The notes below the pieces were generated by a model that saw nothing but the letters and a program-made list of their open reading frames with translations, was not told where the DNA came from and did no database searches. 64,000 bases of DNA from Gibbula magus. Lineage: Eukaryota; Mollusca; Gastropoda; Trochida; Trochidae. Position numbers and translations under genes: made by a program. The stretch's first letter is position 1. Every line of letters begins with the position of its first letter. Positions 1 to 10,345 of this stretch are shown here, in pieces. The stretch lies in assembly GCA_936450465.1 (NCBI GenBank), contig OW388293.1, positions 54,525,201 through 54,589,200 on the forward strand. The letters run 5' to 3'.

Positions 1-249
1 CCCAATCCAAAATCAGTAAAATCAGCTGATATACAATGGAAATTAGTACTAACATTTTTCTAAGAAAAAATTTATGATGAAGCCACAAGACAGTTGTCAA
101 TATTTTTCCTAAACATGTACCAATGTTATATTTCATCACACAATCCGCATGAGTACTTTCATTTCAACTCGAATTTTTTTAAATCAAACATCCTCACAGT
201 CATCTTGATGATATCTCAACAACTCCAGGTCATGGTGGTGGAATAGGTA

Positions 250-651
250 CCGTATTTCCTCTAATAGACGCCCCCAGTGTTTATTTTTTCAGCCCAGCCC
301 AGCCCAGCCCAGCCCAGCCCAGCCCAGCCCAGCCCAGCCCAGCCCAGCCCAGCCCAGCCCCACCCAGCCCAGCTTCTATTCGAGGCCAGCATCTATTCAT
401 TTTTCGGCTTACACATCACCCGACAAACTAACTTTCTTGAATATGATTTTTTTGGGTGAATATTTATTCATTATTGTACAGGAATAATGTTTTCTTTAAG
501 AGACAAACATAAACATATATAAATTGCATTTTTAAAAAAAACTTTGCTCATCTTAACACCCAGCGTCTAATCTTTCGAACGGTCATATCCCCAGCGTCTA
601 TTCGAGACCAGGTGTGAATTCGTGGCCCGGCGTCTATTAGAGGAAATATGG
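250..651. mobile_element. MITE with ~23 bp terminal inverted repeats
   Basis: The left end (CCGTATTTCCTCTAATAGAC, 250 onward) is the reverse complement of the right end, which finishes at 651, with one mismatch over 23 bp. TA dinucleotides lie directly outside both ends (248-249 and 652-653), as expected for Tc1/mariner-type integration. Inside are repeated subterminal copies of a motif like CAGCGTCTATTCGAG near 372, 559 and 591, plus an AGCCC microsatellite. There is no transposase ORF, so it is non-autonomous. A diverged right-end relative lies at about 19303-19420. Confidence 0.75.
290..373. repeat. (AGCCC)n microsatellite
   Basis: About 16 near-perfect copies of the 5 bp unit AGCCC lie inside the MITE at 250-651, with one CACCC variant near 361. 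The 60-codon ORF over it (277-459) is a by-product of the repeat. Confidence 0.95.
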
Positions 652-653
652 TA

Positions 654-828
654 AGCTGTTTAGACAGTCAGTGCTGGCGATTGGTGCCTGCCTTTGAGTG
701 TCTGAGTTTGAATCCTGCAAGGAACTTGTCCCCAAAAAGTACAAGAATTTGTACAATTGCAGATAGTGTGATCCAAAATATAACAATGTTACATTTGTTC
801 ACTATATAAATAAATAAATAATAATATA
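654..828 (+). mobile_element. SINE-like element, family 2 (degenerate)
   Basis: It has a tRNA-like head with a B-box-like GAGTTTGAATCCTG near 708. A core GATCCAAAATATAACAA near 770 follows, and the element ends in an (AAAT)n tail. The same core recurs near 10310 (+), 37290 (-) and 60825 (+), so this is a second low-copy SINE family. The head is too diverged to name the parent tRNA. Confidence 0.5.
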
Positions 829-1108
829 TCTAACTTGGAAGTCACTAACATAAACTGATCTTATATTTCCCCAATTTCTTGCTTTCAGCTTTAGGCATGG
901 GTTTGAATATAGTAAAACCAACTAAAACCGGTGTGACCGAGCAACTCTTCCTCAGTCTAAACCTCCTCCCTGAGGAAGATTTTTCCTCAGATATTTGTGC
1001 CCTGGGAGAAGGATGGCCAAGGTCAAAGTTTCCCCCAATATATTAATGACATGTACCTACATTTCATCTGTAAAAATAAAACCTGAACGATAAGAGAAAA
1101 CTACTCAC
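829..1108 (-). other. Part of intron 1 of the KCNQ1-like gene
   Basis: On the minus strand a consensus donor GTGAGT starts at 1108. No further KCNQ exon is readable between here and position 1, so the rest of intron 1 and all later exons lie beyond the left edge. Confidence 0.6.
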
Positions 1109-1449
1109 ACAGTGAAGTGGTAGATGAAACACTTCCAGCCCGTCGGCCGCTCAAGGAAGTTGTAAATACGAGCTTGCACCGACGTCTTCCCGTGCACACG
1201 CGATGTATACATGGGCATGTAATGTTTATTCTCCGCAGCTTGGAGAGTTTGCTGAATGTTCTTGGAATCGGAGGTCATTGAAGCTGCAGGTGAAAATTCA
1301 GCTTCATAATGTTCCGGCAAAATACTCGGGAAGCCGTTGCCCGAAAATTTGCCTTTGTTCCTTTTCAGGAATCCACGAACATCTGGATTTGGGATCATCT
1401 TCTGGTTGGCCCCCTCGTCACGTGGTAAACTATCCATCTTCCGGGGCAT
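1109..1449 (-). CDS. KCNQ1: Coding exon 1 of a KCNQ1-type voltage-gated potassium channel (partial gene)
   Basis: This encodes the cytoplasmic N-terminus of a Kv7 channel, ending just before transmembrane segment S1. Residues 91-113 include [13 protein letters not shown] and YHF, the hallmark of KCNQ1; KCNQ2-5 have a different block here (LERPRGWAFIYH type). The first ~80 residues are low-complexity and unlike vertebrate KCNQ1, as expected for this variable tail. The ATG at 1449 follows an in-frame TGA two codons upstream. A second ATG at residue 5 has the better Kozak context (A at -3, G at +4), so it may be the real start. The exon ends after two bases of a codon at a GTGAGT donor (1108-1103), the same phase and place as the end of human KCNQ1 exon 1. 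S1-S6, the pore and the calmodulin-binding C-terminus are outside the window. The family forms slow delayed-rectifier K+ channels in the plasma membrane. I am confident of family and orthologue group from the motif and intron position. Confidence 0.88.
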
Positions 1450-2140
1450 TGGTCAGACTTCAGAGTCAAATTTAGCACCCTTTGTAAAGCTTTTAACCTC
1501 TTCTGAAAGTTGATTTCATAAACTTTGCAAAGTTACTTGAGAATCTGTCATGGAATTTAGTTGTAGTTGAGGTTTGTAGCAATTCAACTCCTTCCAAACA
1601 AAGGTTTGACCTTCTTGAAAAAGAATCCAGTAAAATTCACTAAACGGTGTTCAAATTATCGGAAATTTAGCTCATCTTCTAAAAGCTTTTAAATTCCTTG
1701 TTGAATCAGCCTTAAGTTCAGATCACAAAACGTTTGCAAGGAAGAACCTCTGAACCACAAGTCAATCCTCACTTGTTCTAAAAGATGCCCAATTTGTGGT
1801 TAGAGCTGCAACAGCTCTCTGACTGTCAACAGATGCACCCCTATCACCTCACTGCCGATATATACATTGTCATTTGAGTTTTGAAATTTCCACACGAGAG
1901 AACACCTCACACTTCATTAATTGGACAACTGCTTTGCATCATGGTAGCACCCTGGAATCACACTCGTAGCTCGGAGCTTGTTTGCCGCAGTTTGACAGAT
2001 AACCGTGAGTCCTCCGACATCTCACATGTTGGACGTACACATCTGCGGACAGAAAGTGAAATAATTGACATCTCCCGGATTGTATCCCGAGTAATCATTC
2101 AACAATTTACAGCTAAGCAGATCAATACGACAAGCCAACT
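1450..2140 (-). promoter_or_regulatory. 5' flank / probable 5' UTR and promoter side of the KCNQ1-like gene
   Basis: This is unique-looking, moderately AT-rich sequence between the first coding exon and the minisatellite. No TATA box, CpG island or upstream exon can be assigned with confidence. It is called regulatory only because of its position upstream of the KCNQ1 start on the minus strand. Confidence 0.35.
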
Positions 2141-2149
2141 CCATACTCG

Positions 2150-4420
2150 CAACAACACAGTCACTCAGTTCCACCACAAGACTGGACATACTCGCAACAA
2201 CAGAGTCACTCACTCCCACCAGAAGACTGGACATACTCTCAACAACATAGTCACTCACTCACTCCCAACACAAGACTGGACATACTCGCAACAACACAGT
2301 GACTCACTCAGTTTACCACGAGACTGGACATACTCGCAACAAAGTGTCACTCACTTAGTTCACTACAAAACTGGACATACTCAACAACAGAGTCACTCAC
2401 TTAGTCCCACCACAAGACTGTACATACTTGCAACAACACAGTCACTCAGTCTCATCACAAGACTGGACATACTCCAAACAACACAGTGACTCACTCAGTC
2501 CCACCACAAGACTGTACATACTTGCAACAACACAGTGACTCAGTCTCATCAGAGGACTCGACATACTCCAAACAACACAGTGACTCACTCAGTCCCACCA
2601 CAAGAATGAACATACTCGCAACAACACAGATTCACTTCCTCAGCCCTACCACGAGACTGGACATATTCACAACAACAGAGTCACTCACTCATTTCACCAC
2701 GAGACTGGACTACTCGCAACTATACAGTCACTTAGTTCCACCACAAAACAGGACATACTCTCAACAACAGAGTCACTCAGTTCACCACGAGACAGGACAT
2801 ACTCTCAACAACACAGTCACTCAGTCAGTTCACCACGAGACAGGACATACTCTCAACAATACAGTCACTCAGTCAGTTCACCATGAGACAGGACATATTC
2901 TCAACAACACAGTCACTCAGTCAGTTCACCACGAAACAGGACATACTCTCAACAACACAGTCACTCAGTCAGTTCACCATGAGACAGGACATATTTACAA
3001 CAACACAGTCACTCAGTCAGTTCACCACGAGACAGGACATACTCTCAACAACACAGTCACTCAGTCAGTTCACCACGAGACAGGACATACTCTCAACAAT
3101 ACAGTCACTCAGTCAGTTCACCAGGAGACAGGACATATTCTCAACAACACAGTCACTCAGTCAGTTCACCATGAGACAGGACATATTCTCAACAACACAG
3201 TCACTCACCTAGTTCACCACGAAACAGGACATACTCTCAACAACACAGTCACTCACCTAGTTCACCACGAAACAGGACATACTCTCAACAACACAGTCAC
3301 TCAGTCAGTTCACCACGAAACAGAACATACTCTCAACAACACAGTCTCTCAGTCAGTTCACCACGAGACAGGACATACTCTCAACAATACAGTCACTCAG
3401 TCAGTTCACCAGGAGACAGGACATATTCTCAACAACACAGTCACTCAGTCAGTTCACCATGAGACAGGACATATTCTCAACAACACAGTCACTCAGTCAG
3501 TTCACCACGAGACAGGACATACTCTCAACAATACAGTCACTCAGTCAGTTCACAATGAGACAGGACATATTCTCAACAACACAGTCACTCACCTAGTTCA
3601 CCATGAAACAGGACATACTCTCAACAACACAGTCACTCAGTCAGTTCACCAAGAAACAGAACATACTCTCAACAACACAGTCACTCAGTCAGTTCACCAC
3701 GAGACAGGACATACTCTCAACAATACAGTCACTCAGTCAGTTCACCATGAGACAGGACATATTCTCAACAACACAGTCACTCAGTCAGTTCACCATGAGA
3801 CAGGACATATTCTCAACAACACAGTCACTCAGTCAGTTCACCACGAGACAGGACATACTCTCAACAACACAGTCACTCAGTCAGTTCACCACGAGACAGG
3901 ACATACTCTCAACAATACAGTCACTCAGTCAGTTCACCATGAGACAGGACATATTCTCAACAACACAGTCACTCAGTCAGTTCACCACGAAACAGGACAT
4001 ACTCTCAACAACACAGTCACTCAGTCAGTTCACCATGAGACAGGACATATTCTCAACAACACAGTCACTCACCTAGTTCACCACGAAACAGGACATACTC
4101 TCAACAACACAGTCACTCAGTCAGTTCACCACGAGACAGGACATACTCTCAACAATACAGTCACTGAGTCAGTTCACCATGAGACAGGACATATTCTCAA
4201 CAACACAGTCACTCAGTCAGTTCACCACGAAACAGAACATAGTCTCAACAACACAGTCACTCAGTCAGTTCACCATGAGACCGGACATATTCTCAACAAC
4301 ACAGTCACTCAGTCAGTTCACCATGAGACAGGACATACTCTCAACAACACAGAGTCACTCACACAGTTCTACCACAAGACTAGACTGGACATATTCTCAA
4401 CAACACAGAGTCACAAGAGC
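2150..4420. repeat. 48 bp minisatellite (about 33 regular plus ~12 irregular copies)
   Basis: From about 2779 to 4363 the DNA is a strict 48 bp tandem array with units like GTTCACCACGAGACAGGACA followed by TACTCTCAACAACACAGTCACTCAGTCA. Before that (2150-2778) copies are more diverged and vary in length, as at an old array edge. Variants (ATGAGACAGG...ATATTC, CCAGGAG, AACAATACAG, CACCTAGTT) recur in a partly regular order. Because 48 is divisible by three and the unit has no stops on the plus strand, ORFs of up to 656 codons appear (2486-4456). They are open in overlapping frames and have no start context, so I do not call them genes. Confidence 0.95.
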
Positions 4421-4539
4421 GGTAAATCTTGCTACGGTATAACACGACATGGTTGATGAGTTTAGTGAAAAGTTATTTGTTACTTTATGGATGTTCTATC
4501 AATATATGTTTCATTAGGTCTTTGAAGGACACTTAGAAG

Positions 4540-4645
4540 TGGTATATATTAGAACAGGAGGATTTTCTGGATAACGTCTTTACTGTGAAAATACACGACG
4601 TTTCGGAGTATATGCTCACTCCTTTATCAGGTGGAATGTAAGGAA
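4540..4645. repeat. Left arm of a divergent inverted pair, Penelope-like terminal sequence
   Basis: It contains CGACGTTTCGG and CTCCTTTATCAGGTGGAATG. The reverse complement of the latter, CATTCCACCTGATGAAGGAG, lies at about 5612-5631. Motifs of the type 'CCTGATGAAGG ... CCGAAACGTCG' are common at the ends of Penelope-like elements; this assignment is from recall only. Confidence 0.35.
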
Positions 4646-4660
4646 ATAACGAAATATGAT

Positions 4661-4792
4661 ACATACACTACTGTGCAGAATTAAGTACACCGTTTTTCAC
4701 GAAATGTGCGCGAAATATGCACAAAATGTGCGCGAAATGTTCGCGAAATGTTCGCGAACATGGTGTACTTAATTCTGCACAGTAGTGTATGT
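4661..4792. mobile_element. Short MITE with perfect 31 bp inverted repeats
   Basis: Positions 4661-4691 are the exact reverse complement of 4762-4792 (outer end ACATACACTACTGTGCAGAA). The 70 bp loop holds direct repeats of CGCGAAATGT / TTCGCGAA. There is no coding capacity. Perfect arms imply a recent insertion or a hairpin kept by gene conversion. Confidence 0.75.
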
Positions 4793-5291
4793 TTCAATGT
4801 TAAAAAGTTGTAAAATTTAAAAAAATACAGCTTTATTCTCATTTCACGTAATGCAAAAAATCTTAGATAGATCGTTCCCTTTAAGGCACATGGTGAATCT
4901 ATTAGAGTAACGAGGGTCACAGCGATCACACAGAGTTGAATACAACACAAAGTAGTCAAGGGCCTCACACTGAGTCAATAAATCTGTCAGTGATAGAGTT
5001 ACATTTCATGTCCAGCTTCTATAGTCTCTGATAACAGGCATGTGGCGCCCCCTATTGTGCTTACCAATACCATTACACTTGTGTGCTCAGTTTATTAATT
5101 GTTAGATTCAGTTCATCTTCCCAGCTGTCCAATTAATCAGTTCGAAACCTTTCCAAACCAATTTACAGAATGACAAATTGTTGACAAAGGGAATAGTTAG
5201 GGTTTGTCACTGGCTAATAGTAGTCCATCATCAGAATATTCTAGAATTTGTAGGTATTATTTTTTAGTCGATCCCTGCCTATACCCAAAAT

Positions 5292-5541
5292 TAGGGGTGT
5301 AACAATACATCGAACTATCGATGCATCGCAATAGTTGGCTTGGCAATAGTACTATATCGATAGTATATACAAAAATACTATCGCTATTAAAAAATAGTAA
5401 GGTTAACTATCGATACTATCGAAACTATAATTATGAATGATTTACACAAGCCTCACTGAATTTAATTCAAGATTTCCCCTTTTAGAAGGTCAAAAGGTAA
5501 GAACTATCGCAATAGTCTATTTGGGTCAATAGTCACCCCTA
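5292..5541. mobile_element. hAT-type MITE with 8 bp target-site duplication
   Basis: It begins TAGGGGTG and ends CACCCCTA, flanked on both sides by the perfect 8 bp duplication CCCAAAAT (5284-5291 and 5542-5549). An 8 bp TSD with TAGGGGTG-type ends fits hAT transposons. The interior is full of CTATCGATAGT-like mini-palindromes. It has no ORF. Confidence 0.85.
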
Positions 5542-5599
5542 CCCAAAATATTCACCTTTGTTGCTAATTAGTATCACAATTACAACTACTCTTAACTGA

Positions 5600-5690
5600 T
5601 AACATATACCTGTACATTCCACCTGATGAAGGAGTAAGCATATGCCCCAAAAGAAAGTTGTTATTTCAAAAATATTGTTTTCTTAACAGT
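5600..5690. repeat. Right arm of the divergent inverted pair
   Basis: CATTCCACCTGATGAAGGAG followed by TAAGCATATGCCCC is the inverted counterpart of 4600-4645. The hAT MITE and the 31 bp-arm MITE both lie between the two arms. Confidence 0.35.
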
Positions 5691-6582
5691 ATAGCTCCAT
5701 GATCAGTTTATTCACCTTGGGTTAAAATTTCATGTTCATTCAAAAACTTTGCCGCTTAGGCTTTGATATCTTTTTACCTAGAGACTAATCCAAGATCAAT
5801 CCATTTGAACTGGTACTTTGGTCAAATGGGCCTTAAATATTGAGACACATTCTTTCAATGGCATTTAGAAGTTGTTAAATGAAGGAGAGACAAGTTATTT
5901 GGATGACAGAGTCGCATTTTGTTTCAGCACCTTAGCCTCAGTCCATTCCTTGATAACAAGTTTGTCGCCAATACCATTACACTAAATACACTGAATTGTG
6001 GCTCAATCTACACTGGTCAATAACAACAATGGATCTTCTATATACTGTTACTCTAACCAGGCAGACTCCATTCACTGATCCTGATAAATATTTAGTTGAT
6101 GACAGAGAAACAAAACCTTGTAATTACTTTGGTCTTTTCATAAACATTTCCCTTTGTACTTCAAAGTATGCTAGACCAGCACTTCACTCAAATATTAAGG
6201 GATGTCCAGATTTCTCATCAATCAAGTCAAGATCTGTTAACTTATCAACTATGATGGCAAACATATTAACAAGGATAATAATAATTTTTCTATACAAGGA
6301 TATTATGCTCAAAGTGCATTGACTGTTTATTAACATGTATAGCCAAAACTGGAACATATTGCCTGAGAAGGTCACACCACACTTAAATCTATCAACTACC
6401 GAGGTAACTTTCCTCTCAAGTCGTAACTCGCGCTAGACTTCAGCTTCATATATAGTGTGCACTGCACAGAAAATTTAAAGAAATGCAGCAAAGCTGAAAA
6501 TGGCAAATGAGGACACTGGTATGAGTTATGACTTCTGGGGAAGCTGCTACTTAGCTGTTACGTTTTGAACAAAATCTCTTGC
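5691..6582. other. No recognised gene
   Basis: An ORF of 108 codons (5996-6322, plus) has no recognisable domain and AT-rich composition. I see no splice-bounded coding exon here. Confidence 0.5.
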
Positions 6583-6585
6583 AAG

Positions 6586-6830
6586 TGATTGAGTTGGGGT
6601 TTAACGCCGCTTTCAAGAGTATTTCACTTATATCGCGGCTGCTAGTATTATGGCAGGGAGAAAGCCCGCAACGCCATGTGGCTATATGCACTGCGGTGAA
6701 ACCTGCGAGCATCGGCTGGAACTAGCGAACCATGGGTGGTACTACGCTGAAATTCAGTGTAGCATTGCACCCAAACCTTACTGCGTGTAGAACAGTTCTC
6801 TACTGCAGACAAAGTTGCCGTGCCCCTGGC
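6586..6830 (-). mobile_element. SINE family 1, 5'-truncated copy
   Basis: On the plus strand it reads GAGTTGGGGTTTAACGCCGC at the tail end and proceeds through the SINE body to GTGCCCCTGGC. The tRNA-like head is missing. It is the reverse orientation of the full copies at 52146 and 54116. Confidence 0.85.
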
Positions 6831-8170
6831 TCTCTTGCCAGAATCGACACTGTATCAGTGTTGGACTGGGGTCAACCCTTCAAACTCTCAGATTATCCAG
6901 CCATAAAACAGTTCACCCATTCATTGTTAAATCAAGCCCATTGTTGTTGAACTTTGATGGTAGCCATTACATCATCATTTGCACCATGTGACATCACTGT
7001 GCTGAATAATTATGTAATAAGTGTATGAAATAAGGCCTTTTCTCTTAACCTTTGATTCTTTTATTCTGTTTTTATTCAGCTTGGTTATACAAACTAACTG
7101 AGTAACATTTATTGTTTGGTTACCTTTCAACTTATTTCATAAAATGCTATGCAGGTACATGTAACATATGTAGGTACATTTTTATCATATGGTGCTTTAT
7201 TTTTATCATATGATGATTATCTTATGTTTTCTGGTAACATGACATCATATACCATGACATTGCTTACCGTTACTCTGTTCTCCCCTTGCCTCATTCAGAG
7301 GGGTTAACATATAGATAGTTGTTTGCATATTTCAAAATCTCTATATTTAGTAGCAAGTATATGATAAATTCACATGACCTTATAAACAACAAAATTCTAT
7401 ACTGTAATCAAGTATTAATTGCGAAACTAAAACCCATGTAATCGATATCCCTTTACTCAGTAACTCCACGGTTGATAATTAATGAAGAAAAAGATTAGAA
7501 GATACATTTTATTTCCTAATAGAGGAGAGCACTTTGTTCTGTCAATTAATTCCTTTATGTAAAAGCTTACATTGATTTAAACGAAGTCAGTGGTTAATGC
7601 CTCATTTATTAATTATGTAATTACATGAAAATGTTTTATTTGATGAGAAGATCAATGAATTGTCATTAAACAGAGGTCAAAACACAACATTGAGTATAAA
7701 TGGAACATTGTTGGTAGATGTTTATTGATAAAAGTAGATATTTTTGTCCCTTCTCTGTCGTTACCGTAAATTTTTTAACAAAGATTACAAAGTTTTAAAT
7801 TATAAGAACCAATCCCTAGTCCCTAATATGTTTTCTGCTGAATAGCTATTTATTCAAATGAAGCAACTTTAGCTTGATGTAATTTATAATTAGGAATAAT
7901 ATCAAACATGGCAGTTTATTGCTGAGTTTCCATGGAAACTGTACATCTGCACATTTTATGAATTAGATAATATAAATATTCTACCTCACTTGATGATAAC
8001 AACATGATATTTGTTAAGAATATTTAATCATTTCATGATATCATCCTTGCAGTTTTGTCCAAATAGCATTTTCATGTTGATGGGTCACAATGGTATGTTA
8101 CAAGATTTGCATAACAAGACATTGTTGGTCAGTCAAATGATAAATTATTTGTATCTATTCTTTATTGTTA
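6831..8170. other. AT-rich, no recognised feature
   Basis: No repeat, exon or RNA gene could be recognised; short ORFs only. Confidence 0.5.
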
Positions 8171-8172
8171 TT

Positions 8173-8631
8173 AGGTCTTCAAGACGATTTTATGTCTCAA
8201 AGACGTATTGTTATTATCCTGAATCTTTTATTATTATTATTTGTACAAAATTTTGTGCAGAAGATTGCTCAGTAACGGCCGGGCCGATTTGCATGAAATT
8301 TTCAGGGATTATAGCCTGTGACCTAACTTGGGGCATCTCGAGCCACTTTTTGGATTTTCGACTTCTTTCGTGAGTAATCCCCCCTTGAAGTCAAAATTTC
8401 AAACCTCAATAGCTCGAAAACTAATCAAGATATTTTCTCCAAACTTTCACCAAATTGTGGGCAGCTACATTCCCCATCGACTGATCCTATAGCGGTTCTC
8501 GGCCATAATAATAAATGTTTTGCTATTTCAAAAAAACTGAAAATCTTGTGGACTTTCATGGTTTTTAGGGTACGCATCTTCAAATATCTTCCAGGTCCTT
8601 GGTTCAAGGTCAAGCATAAGTCTTGAAGACC
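8173..8631. mobile_element. MITE with self-palindromic ends GGTCTTCAAGAC / GTCTTGAAGACC
   Basis: The 12 bp terminal inverted repeat is flanked by TA on both sides (8171-8172, 8632-8633). The interior (near 8400-8460) resembles the phrase found in the ~165 bp units at 25.7 and 39.3 kb (AAAACTAATCAAGATATTTT-like). The 120-codon ORF crossing its left edge is not a gene. Confidence 0.6.
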
Positions 8632-8758
8632 TAATTATTGCCTGTGGCAATCCTAGTTTATTTTTTTATTGATTCTATCAATATATAAGTTTTATCATTA
8701 AAAGTTGTAAAATTAGTAAACGAACAGCATTTTTCTGGTTTCACGAAATGCACAAATT

Positions 8759-8912
8759 TCAAGAGTATTTCATGTATGTCATGGCATCTAGTATTATAAA
8801 AGCCTGCAACACCATGTGACTATGCATTGCGGTGAAACATGCAATTGCACCCAAACCTTACTGCATGCAAAACAGTAGTTTTACAGCTGACAAAGTTACC
8901 TTTTGATGTATA
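8759..8912 (-). mobile_element. SINE family 1, old copy with internal deletion
   Basis: Short diverged stretches match the SINE body (CAAGAGTATTTCA, GCATTGCGGTGAAAC, TTGCACCCAAACCTTACTGC). The middle, around the CATGGGTGGTAC region, is missing. Confidence 0.7.
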
Positions 8913-9000
8913 CTGATACCAAAACATTACAGATTTGAAAAGAAATCCACTGAATCAATAAAAAAATAATTTTGAAAAGTCAACAAATAATTTTAGTTGT

Positions 9001-9665
9001 GATCCATTGGTTACCTTGGGTCTTGAACCATTGGTACCCTTTGCTTGTAAACTATTGGTGCGCTTTAGTTGTGAACCATTGGTACCCCTTGGTTATGAAC
9101 CATGGTACCCTTTGGTTATGAACCATTGGTACCCTTTGCTTGTTAACTATTGGTGCGCTTTAGTTGTGAACCATTGGTACCCCTTGGTTATATGAACCAT
9201 GGTACCCTTTGGTTATGAACCATTGGTACCCTTTGCTTGTTAACTATTGGTGCCCTTTGGTCGTGAACCATTGATACCCTTAAGTCATGAACCATTGGTA
9301 CCCTTTGGTTGGGACCCGTTGGCACACTTAGATCGCAAAGCATTGGTACCCTTTGGTCATGAACCTTAGGTACCCTTAAATCATGAACCATCGGTACCCT
9401 TTGGTCATGAATGATTGGTACCCTTTAGTCATGAACCATTGGTGCCCTTTGGTCGTGAACCATTGATGCCCTTTGGTCGTGAACCATTGGTACCCTTTGG
9501 TCATGAATGATTGGTACCCTTTTTTAGCGAATCATTAGTACCCTTTTGTCGCCAACCTTTGATACCATTTTGTTGCGAACTTTTGGTATCCTTTGTTAGT
9601 GAACCAAACCTTTCCTCACAAACCACTGATGCCCTTTGGTCATGAACCGATGATACCCTCTGGTA
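9001..9665. repeat. 24 bp minisatellite with a GGTACC core
   Basis: About 27 copies of GAACCATTGGTACCCTTTGG plus 4 bp (TTAT or TCAT). The left part shows a larger ~120 bp duplication (a CTTTGCTTGT...GTGCGCTTTAGTTGT block near 9045 and 9135). ORFs on both strands within it are repeat products. Confidence 0.9.
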
Positions 9666-10230
9666 CCGGAGCACCTGTTAGAAGCCCTAACACAACCTTC
9701 TTCTTTGACTAACCTGCCACAGCTTAATGTGTAAAACTTGAGAGCAAAGTGACTTTAATTTTTCTCTTTAAGAATGAGTAATCGCCTTTCTACATGGCTT
9801 CTCTCTGCGCAAGCCAGGAACCAACAAACCAAGCAGGAATTCAATAAAACCTTAACTCAATAGATGGACTTGCACTGCCTAGAGAGATTATCAACTTTGG
9901 TAAGCGCCATCGTCCTAATGCTTGTAACCCAAAACTGCCACAGGATGTAACAATCTTAATTTCACCATACTCTCCCTTATTTTTCCCTTAGATAAATATG
10001 TCTTGAAAAAGAATGTTCATCATCTTCATTGGCAGGTGGTCAAACTCCTTTGTCAAACATAAAACATCGGGACAACAATATCAATTGATCATCCGGCTCT
10101 TTATCAAGCAAAATCTTGACAATAAAAAATATGCTTTTTTTTCTGAAAACAAATATATTTAAAGTTAAATACCTGGTATGGAAAAATAACACAATTTTCT
10201 TTAACATATCTCGTTTTGTTGAATACATCA
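9666..10230. other. No recognised feature
   Basis: Mixed-composition sequence without a readable exon, RNA or repeat match elsewhere in the window. Confidence 0.45.
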
Positions 10231-10239
10231 CCAATCACC

Positions 10240-10345
10240 AATCACCAATCGCCAGCTGATCTCATCGTCCACGGTGATCTCAACATAAAAAAAAAAACTT
10301 GTACTATCACAGATAGAATGATTCCAAATATAACAATTTCATTCA
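10240..10345 (+). mobile_element. SINE family 2 fragment
   Basis: The core ACTTGTACTATCACAGATAG...GATTCCAAATATAACAA matches the core at 745-790. Confidence 0.4.

Noticed and set aside
2150..4420. CRISPR array (regular ~48 bp periodicity)
   Set aside because: Units are contiguous tandem copies without unique spacers, in a eukaryotic context.
2486..4456. 656-codon ORF rich in Thr, His and Asn repeats
   Set aside because: It lies wholly in the 48 bp minisatellite. The unit length is a multiple of three and other plus-strand frames are also open, so length is no evidence of coding.
4661..4792. Rho-independent terminator or tRNA-like hairpin
   Set aside because: The host is eukaryotic and the arms are transposon-like and 31 bp long.
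5996..6322. 108-codon plus-strand ORF as a gene
   Set aside because: No domain, weak start context and AT-driven composition; only noted as unassigned.
8011..8373. 120-codon plus-strand ORF
   Set aside because: It crosses the left border of the GGTCTTCAAGAC MITE.
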